Positions 17,150 to 26,761 of a stretch of DNA of 64,000 nt are shown here, in pieces. The stretch's first letter is position 1. Every line of letters begins with the position of its first letter. The DNA is taken from assembly GCA_965199335.1 (NCBI GenBank), contig CBDAQZ010000004.1, positions 62,001 to 126,000 of the forward strand. The letters are read 5' to 3'. The notes beneath the pieces are model-generated. The model worked only from the letters and a program-made list of their open reading frames with translations. It ran no database searches and was not told the origin of the DNA. The stretch comes from CBDAQV01 sp965199335. Lineage in GTDB: Bacteria; Pseudomonadota; Alphaproteobacteria; CALMVH01. Made by a program: the position numbers and the translations under genes.

Positions 17150-19225
17150 ATGGCACGTCAAACCCCCATCGACATGTACCGGAATATCGGCATTGCCGCG
17201 CACGTTGACGCCGGCAAGACGACGACGACCGAGCGCATTCTTTATTACACAGGCAAGTCCTACAAGATCGGCGAAGTGCACGAAGGCACCGCGACCATGG
17301 ACTATATGGAGCAGGAGCAGGAACGCGGCATCACGATCACGTCGGCCGCGACGACCTGCTTCTGGAACAAGCACCGCATCAACATCATCGACACCCCCGG
17401 CCACGTCGACTTCAACATCGAGGTCGAGCGTTCGCTCCGCGTTCTCGATGGCATGGTCGCCGTGTTCGACTCCGTCGCAGGCGTCGAGCCTCAGTCCCGT
17501 ACCGTCTGGCGTCAGGCCGACAAGTACGGCGTTTCGCGTATCTGCTTCATCAACAAGATGGACCGTACCGGCGCCAACTTCTTCCGCACCATCGACATGA
17601 TCGTCGACCAGCTGGCAGCGGTTCCGCTGGTCATCCAGCTGCCGATCGGTATCGAAGGCGGCTATCTGGGCCTCGTCGACCTGGTCAAGAACAAGGCCGT
17701 GATCTGGAAGGCGGAGTCCCTGGGCGCCGAATTCTACGAGACCGACATCCCCGCCGACATGGTCGAGCAGGCTGCCGAATACCGCGCCAAGCTGATAGAG
17801 CTTGCCGTCGAGCAGGACGATGCCGCCCTGGAAGCCTACCTCAACGGTGAAGAGCCGACCCAGGAAGTGCTGAAGAAATGCATCCGCAAGGGTACGATCG
17901 CAAAGGCGTTCTTCCCCGTGCTGTGCGGTTCGGCGTTCAAGAACAAGGGCGTGCAGCCGATGCTGGACGCGGTCATCGACTATTTGCCCTCGCCCGTCGA
18001 TATCGGCGGCGTCAAGGGCCACAAGGTCGATTCCGAAGAGGCGGACAGCCGCCTGCCGGAAGATTCGGCGCCGTTCTCGGGCCTGGCGTTCAAGAATATC
18101 AACGACAAGTTCGAAGGCTCGCTGACCTTCGTGCGCATCTATTCGGGCACCCTGACCCGCGGTACCGCGGTCCTGAACTCGACCAAGGACCAGAAGGAGC
18201 GCATCGGGCGCATGCTTCTGATGCACGCGAACACACGCGAACCGATCGAGGAAGCCTTTGCCGGCGACATCGTTGCGATCACGGCCCTGAAGGATACCGG
18301 CACCGGCGACTCGCTCTGCGACGCCGCCAAGCCGATCGTGCTGGAGCGCATGAACTTCAAGGAACCCGTCATCGAGATGGCGATCGAGCCGAAGAGCAAG
18401 GCCGACCAGGAAAAGATGGGTGCGGGCCTGTGGCAGATGGCGAAGGAAGATCCTTCCTTCCGCGTCGCCGTCGACCCCGAATCCGGCCAGACCGTGATCA
18501 AGGGCGCGGGCGAGCTGCACCTCGAGATCAAGATCGATATCCTGCGCCGCGAACACAAGGTCGAGACCAGTGTCGGCGCGCCCCAGGTTGCCTATCGCGA
18601 GACGATCACGAAGAAGGCCGAAATCGACTACACCCACAAGAAGCAGTCGGGTGGTTCGGGTCAGTACGCCCGCATCAAGCTGGTGTTCGAGCCCACCGCC
18701 ACCGGCGTCGGCTACTCGTTCGAAAGCAAGATCGTCGGCGGTTCGGTGCCCAAGGAGTTCATCCCGGGCGTCGAAAAGGGCCTCGAAGCCTCCAAGAACA
18801 CCGGCGTCATCGCAGGCTTCCCCTGCATCGACTTCAAGTGCGAACTGATCGACGGCGCCTACCACGACGTCGACTCGTCGGTCCTGGCGTTCGAAATCGC
18901 CGCCCGCGCCGCCTTCAAGGAAGGCATCGCAAAGGCCGGTCCGGTTCTGCTGGAGCCGATCATGTCGGTCGAGGTCGTGACACCGTCCGAATTCATGGGC
19001 GATGTAATCGGCGACCTGAACAGTCGCCGCGGCCAGATCACGGGTACCGAGCAGGAAGGCGGCAATCAGGTCGTCAAGGCGCTCGTGCCGCTCGAGAAGA
19101 TGTTCGGGTACATCAGCAACCTGCGCTCGTTCACGCGCGGCGGTGCCTCGTACACGATGGAATTCGATCACTACGAAGCTGTTCCGAAAGCACTGGCCGA
19201 CGAAGTTCGCGCCAAAGTCGCTTAA
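17150..19225 (+). CDS. fusA: Elongation factor G
   Basis: EF-G is the GTPase that drives tRNA-mRNA translocation and, with RRF, ribosome recycling. The 691-residue protein has the GTPase motifs AHVDAGKTTTTERIL (G1), DTPGHVDFNIEVERSL (G3) and NKMDRTGANF (G4), followed by domains II-V. The domain IV tip region includes KKQSGGSGQYA. The length is standard. A long antisense open frame covers this gene but reflects codon bias only. Confidence 0.99.
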   Translation: MARQTPIDMYRNIGIAAHVDAGKTTTTERILYYTGKSYKIGEVHEGTATMDYMEQEQERGITITSAATTCFWNKHRINIIDTPGHVDFNIEVERSLRVLDGMVAVFDSVAGVEPQSRTVWRQADKYGVSRICFINKMDRTGANFFRTIDMIVDQLAAVPLVIQLPIGIEGGYLGLVDLVKNKAVIWKAESLGAEFYETDIPADMVEQAAEYRAKLIELAVEQDDAALEAYLNGEEPTQEVLKKCIRKGTIAKAFFPVLCGSAFKNKGVQPMLDAVIDYLPSPVDIGGVKGHKVDSEEADSRLPEDSAPFSGLAFKNINDKFEGSLTFVRIYSGTLTRGTAVLNSTKDQKERIGRMLLMHANTREPIEEAFAGDIVAITALKDTGTGDSLCDAAKPIVLERMNFKEPVIEMAIEPKSKADQEKMGAGLWQMAKEDPSFRVAVDPESGQTVIKGAGELHLEIKIDILRREHKVETSVGAPQVAYRETITKKAEIDYTHKKQSGGSGQYARIKLVFEPTATGVGYSFESKIVGGSVPKEFIPGVEKGLEASKNTGVIAGFPCIDFKCELIDGAYHDVDSSVLAFEIAARAAFKEGIAKAGPVLLEPIMSVEVVTPSEFMGDVIGDLNSRRGQITGTEQEGGNQVVKALVPLEKMFGYISNLRSFTRGGASYTMEFDHYEAVPKALADEVRAKVA

Positions 19226-19260
19226 CCGGAACGCACAGACAGGAATTGAGGAGAGATTAA

Positions 19261-20451
<1,191 letters not shown>

Positions 20452-20488
20452 CATGGCACGCGAAAAGGCAGCCGCCGGAACGAAGGCT

Positions 20489-20797
20489 ATGGAAGCTCAA
20501 GTTATCCGCATTCGCCTCAAGGCATTCGATCACCGCGTCCTCGACCAGTCGAGCGCGGAGATCGTAAACACGGCAAAGCGTACCGGCGCCCGCGTCCGCG
20601 GCCCGTACCCCTGCCGACGCGCATGGGAGAAGTTCACGGTGCTGCGTAGCCCGCACATCGACAAGAAGGCGCGTGAGCAGTTCGAAATCCGCACGCATCT
20701 GCGCCTGCTGGAAATCGTCGACTGGACACCGCAGACGGTAGACGCCCTTGGCAAGTTGGATCTTGCTGCCGGCGTCGACGTCGAGATCAAGCTGTAA
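20489..20797 (+). CDS. rpsJ: 30S ribosomal protein S10
   Basis: S10 is a small-subunit head protein that also acts as NusE in transcription antitermination. From the ATG at 20489 the protein is 102 residues, the family length, and starts MEAQVIRIRLKAFDHRVLDQ. An in-frame ATG at 20453, one base after the tuf stop, would add twelve residues (MAREKAAAGTKA). The internal ATG has GAACGAAGG just upstream, so I prefer it. The core includes GARVRGPYPCRR and SPHIDKKAREQFEIRTHLRL. Confidence 0.95.
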   Translation: MEAQVIRIRLKAFDHRVLDQSSAEIVNTAKRTGARVRGPYPCRRAWEKFTVLRSPHIDKKAREQFEIRTHLRLLEIVDWTPQTVDALGKLDLAAGVDVEIKL

Positions 20798-20809
20798 AGG
20801 TATTACGAG

Positions 20810-21651
20810 ATGCGTACGCGTACCGGATTGATCGCACAGAAGATTGGCATGACCCGCATTTTTAGTGCGGACGGCCAGCATGTGCCTGTAACCGTAATGA
20901 AGGTCGATGGCTGCCATGTCATCGCCCATCGCACAGAGGCGACCAACGGGTACGTCGCCCTGCAGCTTGGCGTCGGCGCGGCGAAAGCCAAGAGCCAGAC
21001 CAAGGCGCAGCGCGGCCACTTCGCCAAGGCGAAGGTCGAACCCCGCAAGAAGGTGGCGGAGTTTCGCGTCAGCAGCGATGCCATGGTCGATGTCGGCCTG
21101 GAGATAACCGCCGCCCATTTCGTCGAGGGCCAGAAGGTCGACGTGACCGGCACCAGCCTGGGCAAGGGATTTGCCGGCGCCATGAAGCGCTGGAACTTCG
21201 GCGGCATGCGCGCCACCACGGTGTGTCCGTGTCGCACCGTGCCCACGGTTCGACGGGTCAGCGCCAGGATCCGGGCAAGACCTTCGCCAACAAGAAGATG
21301 GCAGGTCACCTGGGTGACGAGCGCGTGACGACACAGAATTTGACCGTCGTATCGATCGACGAGGACCAGGGCCTGATCTTCATCAAGGGCTCCGTGCCGG
21401 GTGGCGATAACGGCTGGGTCCTGATCCGCGACGCCGTCAAGATCGGCGAGCAGAATGGCCTGCCCTTCCCCGCCGCGATCCGCCAGGCCGCCGCGAACGA
21501 GACCGCAAGCGAGGAACCTGCCGTTGCCGAAGCCGAAGAAGCGACGGACGCAGAGGCAGTCGGTTGCCAGAGAGACCGCGCGGTGAACGAGCCGGAAACA
21601 TCCGAACCTGTGGGCGACGCTTCGAAGCTGCCGCCAGAGAACGAGGCTTAA
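20810..21651 (+). CDS. rplC: 50S ribosomal protein L3, frame broken by a one-base deletion
   Basis: L3 is an early assembly protein near the peptidyl-transferase centre. The first frame gives TGLIAQKIGMTRIFSADGQH to KGFAGAMKRWNFGGMRAT, then runs off-frame. The next frame from about 21223 continues with VSHRAHGSTGQRQDPGKTF to VPGGDNGWVLIRDAVK. Inserting one C after the ACC at 21215-21217 restores the conserved RATHGVSVSHRAHGS, giving about 280 residues. That exceeds the usual ~210 because of an acidic Glu/Ala/Pro-rich tail. Because L3 is essential, the deletion is most likely a sequencing or assembly error. Confidence 0.95.
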
Positions 21652-21652
21652 G

Positions 21653-22273
21653 ATGAAAGTACAAGTAAAGAAGCTGGACAACAGTCCCGCCGGCGATATC
21701 GAGCTGGACGACGCCATTTTCGGCGTGACCGTCAAGACCGACCTGTTGGCGCGCGCGATCAACTGGCAGTTGGCCAAGCGCCGCTCCGGCAATCACAAGA
21801 CCAAGGGTATCAGCGATATCCGCGGTACGACGAAGAAGCCGTACAAGCAGAAGGGTACCGGCAACGCCCGCCAGGGTTCGCTGCGCTCGCCGCAGTTCCG
21901 TGGTGGCGCGCGCATCTTCGGACCGGTCGTTCGCAGCCACGAATTCGACCTGCCGAAGAAGGTGCGCAAGCTGGCCCTGAAGAACGCGCTGTCCAGCAAG
22001 GCCGCCGAAGGCAAGCTGATCGTGCTGGATTTCGCCAAGACCGACAGTCACAAGACCAAGGCCCTGGCCGCGGCTTTCGAGAAGATGGGGCTGGTCAACG
22101 CGCTTGTTATCGACGGCAACGATCTGGATCAGAACTTCCAGCGCGCCGCCCGCAACATTCCGCTGATTCAGCTGATGCCGACCGAAGGCGCCAACGTTTA
22201 CGATATCATGCGCCGCGATACGCTGGTCCTGACCCGCGACGCCGTTGCACAGCTGGGAGATCGCCTGAAATGA
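21653..22273 (+). CDS. rplD: 50S ribosomal protein L4
   Basis: This is L4, 206 residues, a 23S rRNA-binding protein lining the exit tunnel. The globular core and the long internal loop RGTTKKPYKQKGTGNARQGSLRSP that reaches into the tunnel are present. The C-terminus reads ANVYDIMRRDTLVLTRDAVA. It starts two bases after the rplC stop. In enterobacteria L4 represses the S10 operon; the leader structure for that is not identifiable here. Confidence 0.98.
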   Translation: MKVQVKKLDNSPAGDIELDDAIFGVTVKTDLLARAINWQLAKRRSGNHKTKGISDIRGTTKKPYKQKGTGNARQGSLRSPQFRGGARIFGPVVRSHEFDLPKKVRKLALKNALSSKAAEGKLIVLDFAKTDSHKTKALAAAFEKMGLVNALVIDGNDLDQNFQRAARNIPLIQLMPTEGANVYDIMRRDTLVLTRDAVAQLGDRLK

Positions 22274-22605
22274 TGGCCATACGCAAAAAGAAGGAAGCCG
22301 CGGCAGAAACCGTGGTGACCGAACGGATGTACAATATCATCCAGGCGCCAGTCATAACCGAGAAAGCAACCATGGGCTCCGAGCACGGCCAGGTGACGTT
22401 CCGCGTATCGCTGGACGCAACCAAGCCGGAGATCAGGGCTGCCGTAGAAGCGCTGTTCAAGGTCAACGTGACTGCCGTCAACACGCTGCGCGTCAAGGGC
22501 AAGACCAAGATGTTCAAGGGTCGCCCGGGCCGCCGCTCCGATTACAAGAAGGCGATCGTCAGCCTCGCCGATGGCCAGTCCATCGACGTGACGACGGGAA
22601 TATAG
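22270..22605 (+). CDS. rplW: 50S ribosomal protein L23
   Basis: L23 lies at the exit tunnel mouth and docks SRP and trigger factor. The 111-residue product has a slightly extended basic head (AIRKKKEAAAETVVTERM) before the family core IIQAPVITEKATMGSEHGQV and VNTLRVKGKTKMFKGRPGRR. The ATG overlaps the rplD stop, with a second ATG directly after it; either could be used. Confidence 0.98.
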   Translation: MMAIRKKKEAAAETVVTERMYNIIQAPVITEKATMGSEHGQVTFRVSLDATKPEIRAAVEALFKVNVTAVNTLRVKGKTKMFKGRPGRRSDYKKAIVSLADGQSIDVTTGI

Positions 22606-22615
22606 GAATACCGCC

Positions 22616-23443
22616 ATGGCACTGAAACATTTCCGCCCGATTACGCCGAGCCTTCGGCAACTGGTCCTGGTCGACAAGACCGGCCTGTACAAGGGCAAGC
22701 CCGAGAAGACCCTGACCGAGGGCCTGAACAAGAGCGGCGGCCGTAACAACACCGGTCGCATCACGTCCTGGCAGCGCGGCGGCGGGCACAAGCGTGCCTA
22801 TCGCATTATCGATTTCAAGCGCCGCAAGTTCGACATGCCGGCCGTGGTCGAGCACATCGAATACGACCCTAACCGCACCGCTTACATCGCCCTGATCAAG
22901 TATCATGACGGCGAGCTGGCCTACATCCTGGCGCCGCAGCGCCTGGCAGTGGGGGACAGCGTCGTGGCCGGCGAAAAGACGGACGTCCGTCCGGGCAACG
23001 CCATGCTGCTCAAGAACATCCCGGTCGGCACGATCGTGCACAATGTCGAGCTAAAGCCCGGCCGTGGCGGTCAGATGGCGCGCTCCGCAGGCAGCTACAT
23101 CCAGCTGGTCGGCCGTGACTCCGGTTATGCACAGCTGAAGCTGCCCTCGGGCGAGGTTCGCGTCGTGCGTCTCGACTGCATGGCGACCGTGGGCGCGGTA
23201 TCCAATCCCGATCACGGCAACATCTCTCTGGGCAAGGCAGGCCGCAAGCGCTGGATGGGCGTCCGCCCGTCGGTACGCGGCGTCGCCATGAACCCAGTCG
23301 ATCACCCGCACGGCGGTGGCGAAGGCCGCACCTCGGGTGGCCGTCATCCCGTTACCCCCTGGGGCAAGGGCACCAAGGGCAACAAGACTCGTAATAACAA
23401 GGCGACCGACAGGTATATCCTGCGCTCGCGCAAGAAGAAGTAG
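22616..23443 (+). CDS. rplB: 50S ribosomal protein L2
   Basis: L2 is the largest universal large-subunit protein, needed for subunit association and peptidyl transfer. The 275-residue length is normal. Landmarks are LKHFRPITPSLRQLVLVDK, GRNNTGRITSWQRGGGHKRA and, near the end, MNPVDHPHGGGEGRTSGGRH, which holds the conserved histidine close to the catalytic centre. It follows rplW with a 10 bp gap. Confidence 0.99.
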   Translation: MALKHFRPITPSLRQLVLVDKTGLYKGKPEKTLTEGLNKSGGRNNTGRITSWQRGGGHKRAYRIIDFKRRKFDMPAVVEHIEYDPNRTAYIALIKYHDGELAYILAPQRLAVGDSVVAGEKTDVRPGNAMLLKNIPVGTIVHNVELKPGRGGQMARSAGSYIQLVGRDSGYAQLKLPSGEVRVVRLDCMATVGAVSNPDHGNISLGKAGRKRWMGVRPSVRGVAMNPVDHPHGGGEGRTSGGRHPVTPWGKGTKGNKTRNNKATDRYILRSRKKK

Positions 23444-23449
23444 GCCCCC

Positions 23450-23725
23450 ATGGCACGTTCAGTATGGAAAGGGCCGTTCGTCGACGGCTATCTGCTGCAT
23501 AAGGCGGAAAAGGCACGGGGATCGGGCCGCAACGAGATCATCAAGATCTGGTCGCGCCGTTCCACCATCCTGCCGCAGTTCATCGGCCTGACCTTCGGCG
23601 TTTACAACGGCCAGAAGTTCATTCCCGTTCTGGTGACCGAACACATGATCGGCCACAAGTTCGGCGAATTCTCGCCGACGCGCACCTACACCGGCCACTC
23701 CGGTGACAAGAAGGCGAGCAAGTAA
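23450..23725 (+). CDS. rpsS: 30S ribosomal protein S19
   Basis: S19 (91 residues) forms the head of the 30S subunit together with S13. It has the expected RSVWKGPFVDGYLLHKAEK start, SRRSTILPQFIGLTFGVYNG centre and EHMIGHKFGEFSPTRTYTGH end. Its usual partner gene rpsM is not in this window. Confidence 0.99.
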   Translation: MARSVWKGPFVDGYLLHKAEKARGSGRNEIIKIWSRRSTILPQFIGLTFGVYNGQKFIPVLVTEHMIGHKFGEFSPTRTYTGHSGDKKASK

Positions 23726-23726
23726 C

Positions 23727-24122
23727 ATGGCAAAGACAGCAAACGCTCCCAAGCAGGCAGAGAACGAGGCCCGCGCCTATTCCAAGACCCTCAAGGGCAG
23801 CCCGCGCAAGCTGAACCTCGTCGCGCAGATGATCCGCGGCAAGTCGGCCGCCGGCGCGCTGGCGGACCTGACGTTCTGCGAACGCCGCGTCGCGAACGAG
23901 GTGAAGAAGGTTCTGCAGTCCGCGATCGCCAACGCCGAGAACAACCACAACCTCGATGTCGACATGCTGTATGTCCACACCGCGACCGTGGGCCGTTCCT
24001 TCGCGATGAAGCGCTTTCACGCACGTGGCCGCGGCCGTTCCAGCCGGGTCGAAAAGCCTTTCAGCAACTTGACCGTTATCGTGCGCGAACGCAGCGCCGC
24101 TACTGTGTCGGCAGGGGAATAA
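23727..24122 (+). CDS. rplV: 50S ribosomal protein L22
   Basis: L22 lines the exit tunnel through a long beta-hairpin. The ATG at 23727, one base after the rpsS stop, gives 131 residues; the additional upstream codons of the open frame lie inside rpsS. The head AKTANAPKQAENEARAYSKT is somewhat longer than usual. The core has GSPRKLNLVAQMIRGKSA and HTATVGRSFAMKRFHARGRG with the tunnel hairpin. Confidence 0.98.
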   Translation: MAKTANAPKQAENEARAYSKTLKGSPRKLNLVAQMIRGKSAAGALADLTFCERRVANEVKKVLQSAIANAENNHNLDVDMLYVHTATVGRSFAMKRFHARGRGRSSRVEKPFSNLTVIVRERSAATVSAGE

Positions 24123-24123
24123 T

Positions 24124-24822
24124 ATGGGTCAAAAGATCAATCCGATCGGGTTCCGGCTCGGCATCAACCGCACCTGGGACAGCCGCTGGTATGTGGGCCG
24201 CGATTACGCGGACACCCTGCACCGCGACCTGAAGCTGCGCGAATACCTCAACAAGCGCCTGGCCCAGGCCGGCCTTGGCAAGGTTGTGATCGAGCGTGCG
24301 GCCAACAAGACCCGCGTCACCATCTACAGCGCCCGTCCCGGCATCATCATCGGCAAGAAGGGCGCGGACATCGAAAAGCTGCGCTCCGACCTGTCGAAGC
24401 AGGTCGGCGGCGAGGTGTCGCTGAACATAGTCGAGATCCGCAAGCCGGAAATCGATGCCCGCCTGATCGCGGAGAACATCGCCAACCAGCTGGAACGCCG
24501 CGTTGCTTTCCGCCGCGCCATGAAGCGTTCGGTCCAGGCTGCGATGCGTCTGGGCGCCCAGGGCATCCGGATCAACTGCTCCGGCCGGCTCGGCGGCACC
24601 GACATCGCGCGCATGGAATGGTATCGCGAAGGCCGCGTGCCCCTGCACATGCTGCGCGCCGATATCGATTACGGTGTGGCGACCGCCTTCACCACCTATG
24701 GCACATGCGGCGTAAAGGTCTGGGTTTTCCGTGGCGAAGTCATGGCCCACGACCCGATGGCGCAGGACAAGAGGGCTGCCGAACAGCAGTCCGGCCCGAG
24801 TCCAAGCAGGAACAGAGAGTAA
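24124..24822 (+). CDS. rpsC: 30S ribosomal protein S3
   Basis: S3 (232 residues) sits at the mRNA entry channel. It has a type II KH domain with the GxxG loop in RPGIIIGKKGADIEKL and the C-terminal RRAMKRSVQAAMRLGAQG and GRLGGTDIARMEWYREGR motifs. The tail is short and polar. It starts two bases after rplV ends. Confidence 0.99.
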   Translation: MGQKINPIGFRLGINRTWDSRWYVGRDYADTLHRDLKLREYLNKRLAQAGLGKVVIERAANKTRVTIYSARPGIIIGKKGADIEKLRSDLSKQVGGEVSLNIVEIRKPEIDARLIAENIANQLERRVAFRRAMKRSVQAAMRLGAQGIRINCSGRLGGTDIARMEWYREGRVPLHMLRADIDYGVATAFTTYGTCGVKVWVFRGEVMAHDPMAQDKRAAEQQSGPSPSRNRE

Positions 24823-24827
24823 GAGCG

Positions 24828-25247
24828 ATGCTTAGTCCGAAAAGAACGAAATTCCGCAAGGCGCACAAGGGCCGTATCCACGGCGTCGCGCAGTCCGGCA
24901 CCCTGCTCAACTTCGGGGCCTATGGCCTCAAGGCGACGGAGCCGAACCGTGTCACCTCGCGCCAGATCGAAGCCGCGCGCCGTGCCATCACGCGCCACAT
25001 GAAGCGCCAGGGCCGTCTCTGGATCCGCATCTTCCCGGATATTCCGGTATCGGTGAAAGCCGCCGAAACCCGCATGGGTTCGGGCAAGGGTTCGCCCGAG
25101 TTCTGGGTGGCGCGCGTGCATCCGGGCCGCATCATGTTCGAGATCGACGGCGTTCCGAGCAACATCGCACACGAGGCTTTCGAGCTGGCTGCCGCAAAGC
25201 TGCCGCTCGGCACCCGCGTCGTCGTGCGCCAGGGCGAGGGAGTCTGA
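24828..25247 (+). CDS. rplP: 50S ribosomal protein L16
   Basis: L16 helps position tRNAs at the large-subunit A site. The ATG at 24828 gives 139 residues beginning MLSPKRTKFRKAHKGRIHGV; the longer open frame upstream overlaps rpsC and is not real. The ARMGSGKGSPEFWVA-type segment (TRMGSGKGSPEFWVARV) includes the loop whose arginine is often hydroxylated in bacteria. Confidence 0.98.
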   Translation: MLSPKRTKFRKAHKGRIHGVAQSGTLLNFGAYGLKATEPNRVTSRQIEAARRAITRHMKRQGRLWIRIFPDIPVSVKAAETRMGSGKGSPEFWVARVHPGRIMFEIDGVPSNIAHEAFELAAAKLPLGTRVVVRQGEGV

Positions 25248-25249
25248 TC

Positions 25250-25528
25250 ATGAAGGACGTCAAGATAGCAGATATCCGCGCCCAGAGCGCGGACCAGCTG
25301 AAGGATCGCCTGGTCGACCTGAAGAAGGAGCAGTTCAACCTGCGCTTTCAACGCGCCGCCGGACAGATGGAGTCCACCAGCCGCGTCAAGCAGGTCCGCC
25401 GCGAGATCGCACGGGTGAAGACAATCATGAGTCAGCCTGCGGGAAGCGTTGTCGTAAAGGCACCGGCTCCCAAGGCTGCCAAAGCACCGGCTCCCAAGAA
25501 AGCCGCTGCCGCAAAAGGGAAGAAGTAA
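25250..25528 (+). CDS. rpmC: 50S ribosomal protein L29 with Ala/Lys/Pro tail
   Basis: L29 is a small helical protein by the exit tunnel. The first ~60 residues are canonical (DVKIADIRAQSADQLKDRLV, then RFQRAAGQMESTSRVKQVRR). A tail of roughly 30 residues follows, made of repeated APAPKAAK-like units ending AAAKGKK, so the 92-residue product is longer than the typical 60-70. The stop is directly followed by the rpsQ ATG. Confidence 0.97.
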   Translation: MKDVKIADIRAQSADQLKDRLVDLKKEQFNLRFQRAAGQMESTSRVKQVRREIARVKTIMSQPAGSVVVKAPAPKAAKAPAPKKAAAAKGKK

Positions 25529-26059
25529 ATGCCGCGTCGCGTTATGGAAGGCCGGATCGTCGGCGACAAGACGAACAAGACGGTTACCGTTTTGGTCGAA
25601 CGCCGGGTCATGGATCCACTGTACAAGAAGTTTATTCGCCGGTCGAAGAAGTACGCCGCGCACGATGAGGGCAACGTGTTCCGCATCGGCGACTACGTCT
25701 CGATCGAGGAATGCCCGCCGATTTCCAAGAGCAAGCGCTGGAAGGTCATCAGCGCGCCGCCGGCCGGTGCTGCCCGCGAGGAAAAGGCTGTGGTAACGGC
25801 GCTGGCCGCCCGCGCCCTTGCCGAACAGAACAAGCCCGAAGCCAAGAAGAAGGCTCCAAAGGTAGTCGCTCCCAAGGCCGAAAAGCCGAAGGCCGAAGCG
25901 AAGGCTGAGAAGCCCGCCAAGGTAGAGGTGAAAACCGCGGAGCCCAAGGCGAAAGCCGAGACCAAGGCTCCTAAGGCTGCCGCAAAGACTGAAGCAAAAG
26001 CTCCCAAGGCTGAAACCAAGGCCGAGCCGAAGCCAAAGAAGAAGAAAGACGACCAATGA
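25529..26059 (+). CDS. rpsQ: 30S ribosomal protein S17 with a long Lys/Ala/Glu tail
   Basis: S17 is a primary 16S rRNA-binding protein. Residues 1-80 are a normal S17 OB-fold: PRRVMEGRIVGDKTNKTVTV, FIRRSKKYAAHDEGN and GDYVSIEECPPISKSKRW. The protein then continues to 176 residues with a tail of repeated PKAEAKAEKPAK-like units ending KPKKKKDDQ, about twice the normal length. The tail is probably disordered and strongly charged. The stop overlaps the rplN ATG. Confidence 0.97.
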   Translation: MPRRVMEGRIVGDKTNKTVTVLVERRVMDPLYKKFIRRSKKYAAHDEGNVFRIGDYVSIEECPPISKSKRWKVISAPPAGAAREEKAVVTALAARALAEQNKPEAKKKAPKVVAPKAEKPKAEAKAEKPAKVEVKTAEPKAKAETKAPKAAAKTEAKAPKAETKAEPKPKKKKDDQ

Positions 26060-26424
26060 TCCAGATGCAAACTACTCTCGACGTCGCTGACAACAGCGGC
26101 GCGCGCCAGGTGATGTGCATCAAGGTACTTGGCGGCTCTCACCGTCGGTACGCCAAGATCGGCGACGTTATCGTCGTATCGGTCAAGGATGCCATTCCCA
26201 AGGGGCGTGTTAAGAAGGGCGAGGTCCAGCAGGCCGTCATCGTCCGTACCCGTGCGCCGTTGCGCCGCAAGGATGGCAGCGTCATCCGTTTCGACCGCAA
26301 CGCCGTGGTTTTGATCAACAAGCAGCGCGAGCCGATCGGCACCCGTATCTTCGGACCGGTTACCCGCGAACTGCGCGACGAGGAGTTCATGCGTATTATC
26401 TCGCTGGCTCCGGAGGTGCTATAA
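26056..26424 (+). CDS. rplN: 50S ribosomal protein L14
   Basis: L14 (122 residues) forms an intersubunit bridge and binds the RsfS silencing factor in other bacteria. Canonical elements are MQTTLDVADNSGARQVMCIK, GDVIVVSVKDAIPKGRVKKG and the end RDEEFMRIISLAPEVL. The ATG overlaps the rpsQ stop and its stop overlaps the rplX ATG. Confidence 0.99.
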   Translation: MIQMQTTLDVADNSGARQVMCIKVLGGSHRRYAKIGDVIVVSVKDAIPKGRVKKGEVQQAVIVRTRAPLRRKDGSVIRFDRNAVVLINKQREPIGTRIFGPVTRELRDEEFMRIISLAPEVL

Positions 26425-26750
26425 TGACTGCCGCCAAATTGAAGGTTAAGAAGGGCGACCAGGTGATCGTGATCGCCGGTAGCGACAAGGGCAAGACGGG
26501 TCAGATCCTGAAGGTCGACACCGAGAAAAGCCGTGTCTTCGTCCAGGGCGTGAACCAGCGCAAGAAACATACCCGCCCCACCGCGATGAGCGCCGGCGGC
26601 ATCGAAACCGTCGAGGCGTCGATCCACGTTTCCAACGTGGCGCATATCGATCCCAAGACCAACAAGCCGACGCGCGTCGGGTACCAGATTGCCGCCGACG
26701 GGACCAAATCCCGCGTCGCGCGTAAATCCGGCCAGGCGCTGGACAAGTAA
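26424..26750 (+). CDS. rplX: 50S ribosomal protein L24
   Basis: L24 (108 residues) is an assembly initiator protein with a KOW motif at the N-terminus: KVKKGDQVIVIAGSDKGKTG. The remainder has the usual VNQRKKHTRPTAMSAGGIET and SNVAHIDPKTNKPTRVGYQI. The length is standard. Confidence 0.99.
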   Translation: MTAAKLKVKKGDQVIVIAGSDKGKTGQILKVDTEKSRVFVQGVNQRKKHTRPTAMSAGGIETVEASIHVSNVAHIDPKTNKPTRVGYQIAADGTKSRVARKSGQALDK

Positions 26751-26761
26751 GGACGCTGACC

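Noticed and set aside
16169..19171. 1000-codon open frame on the minus strand across rpsL, rpsG and fusA
   Set aside because: It is a shadow of third-position GC bias opposite fusA. The sense strand encodes textbook S12, S7 and EF-G, and the antisense product is low-complexity with no family.
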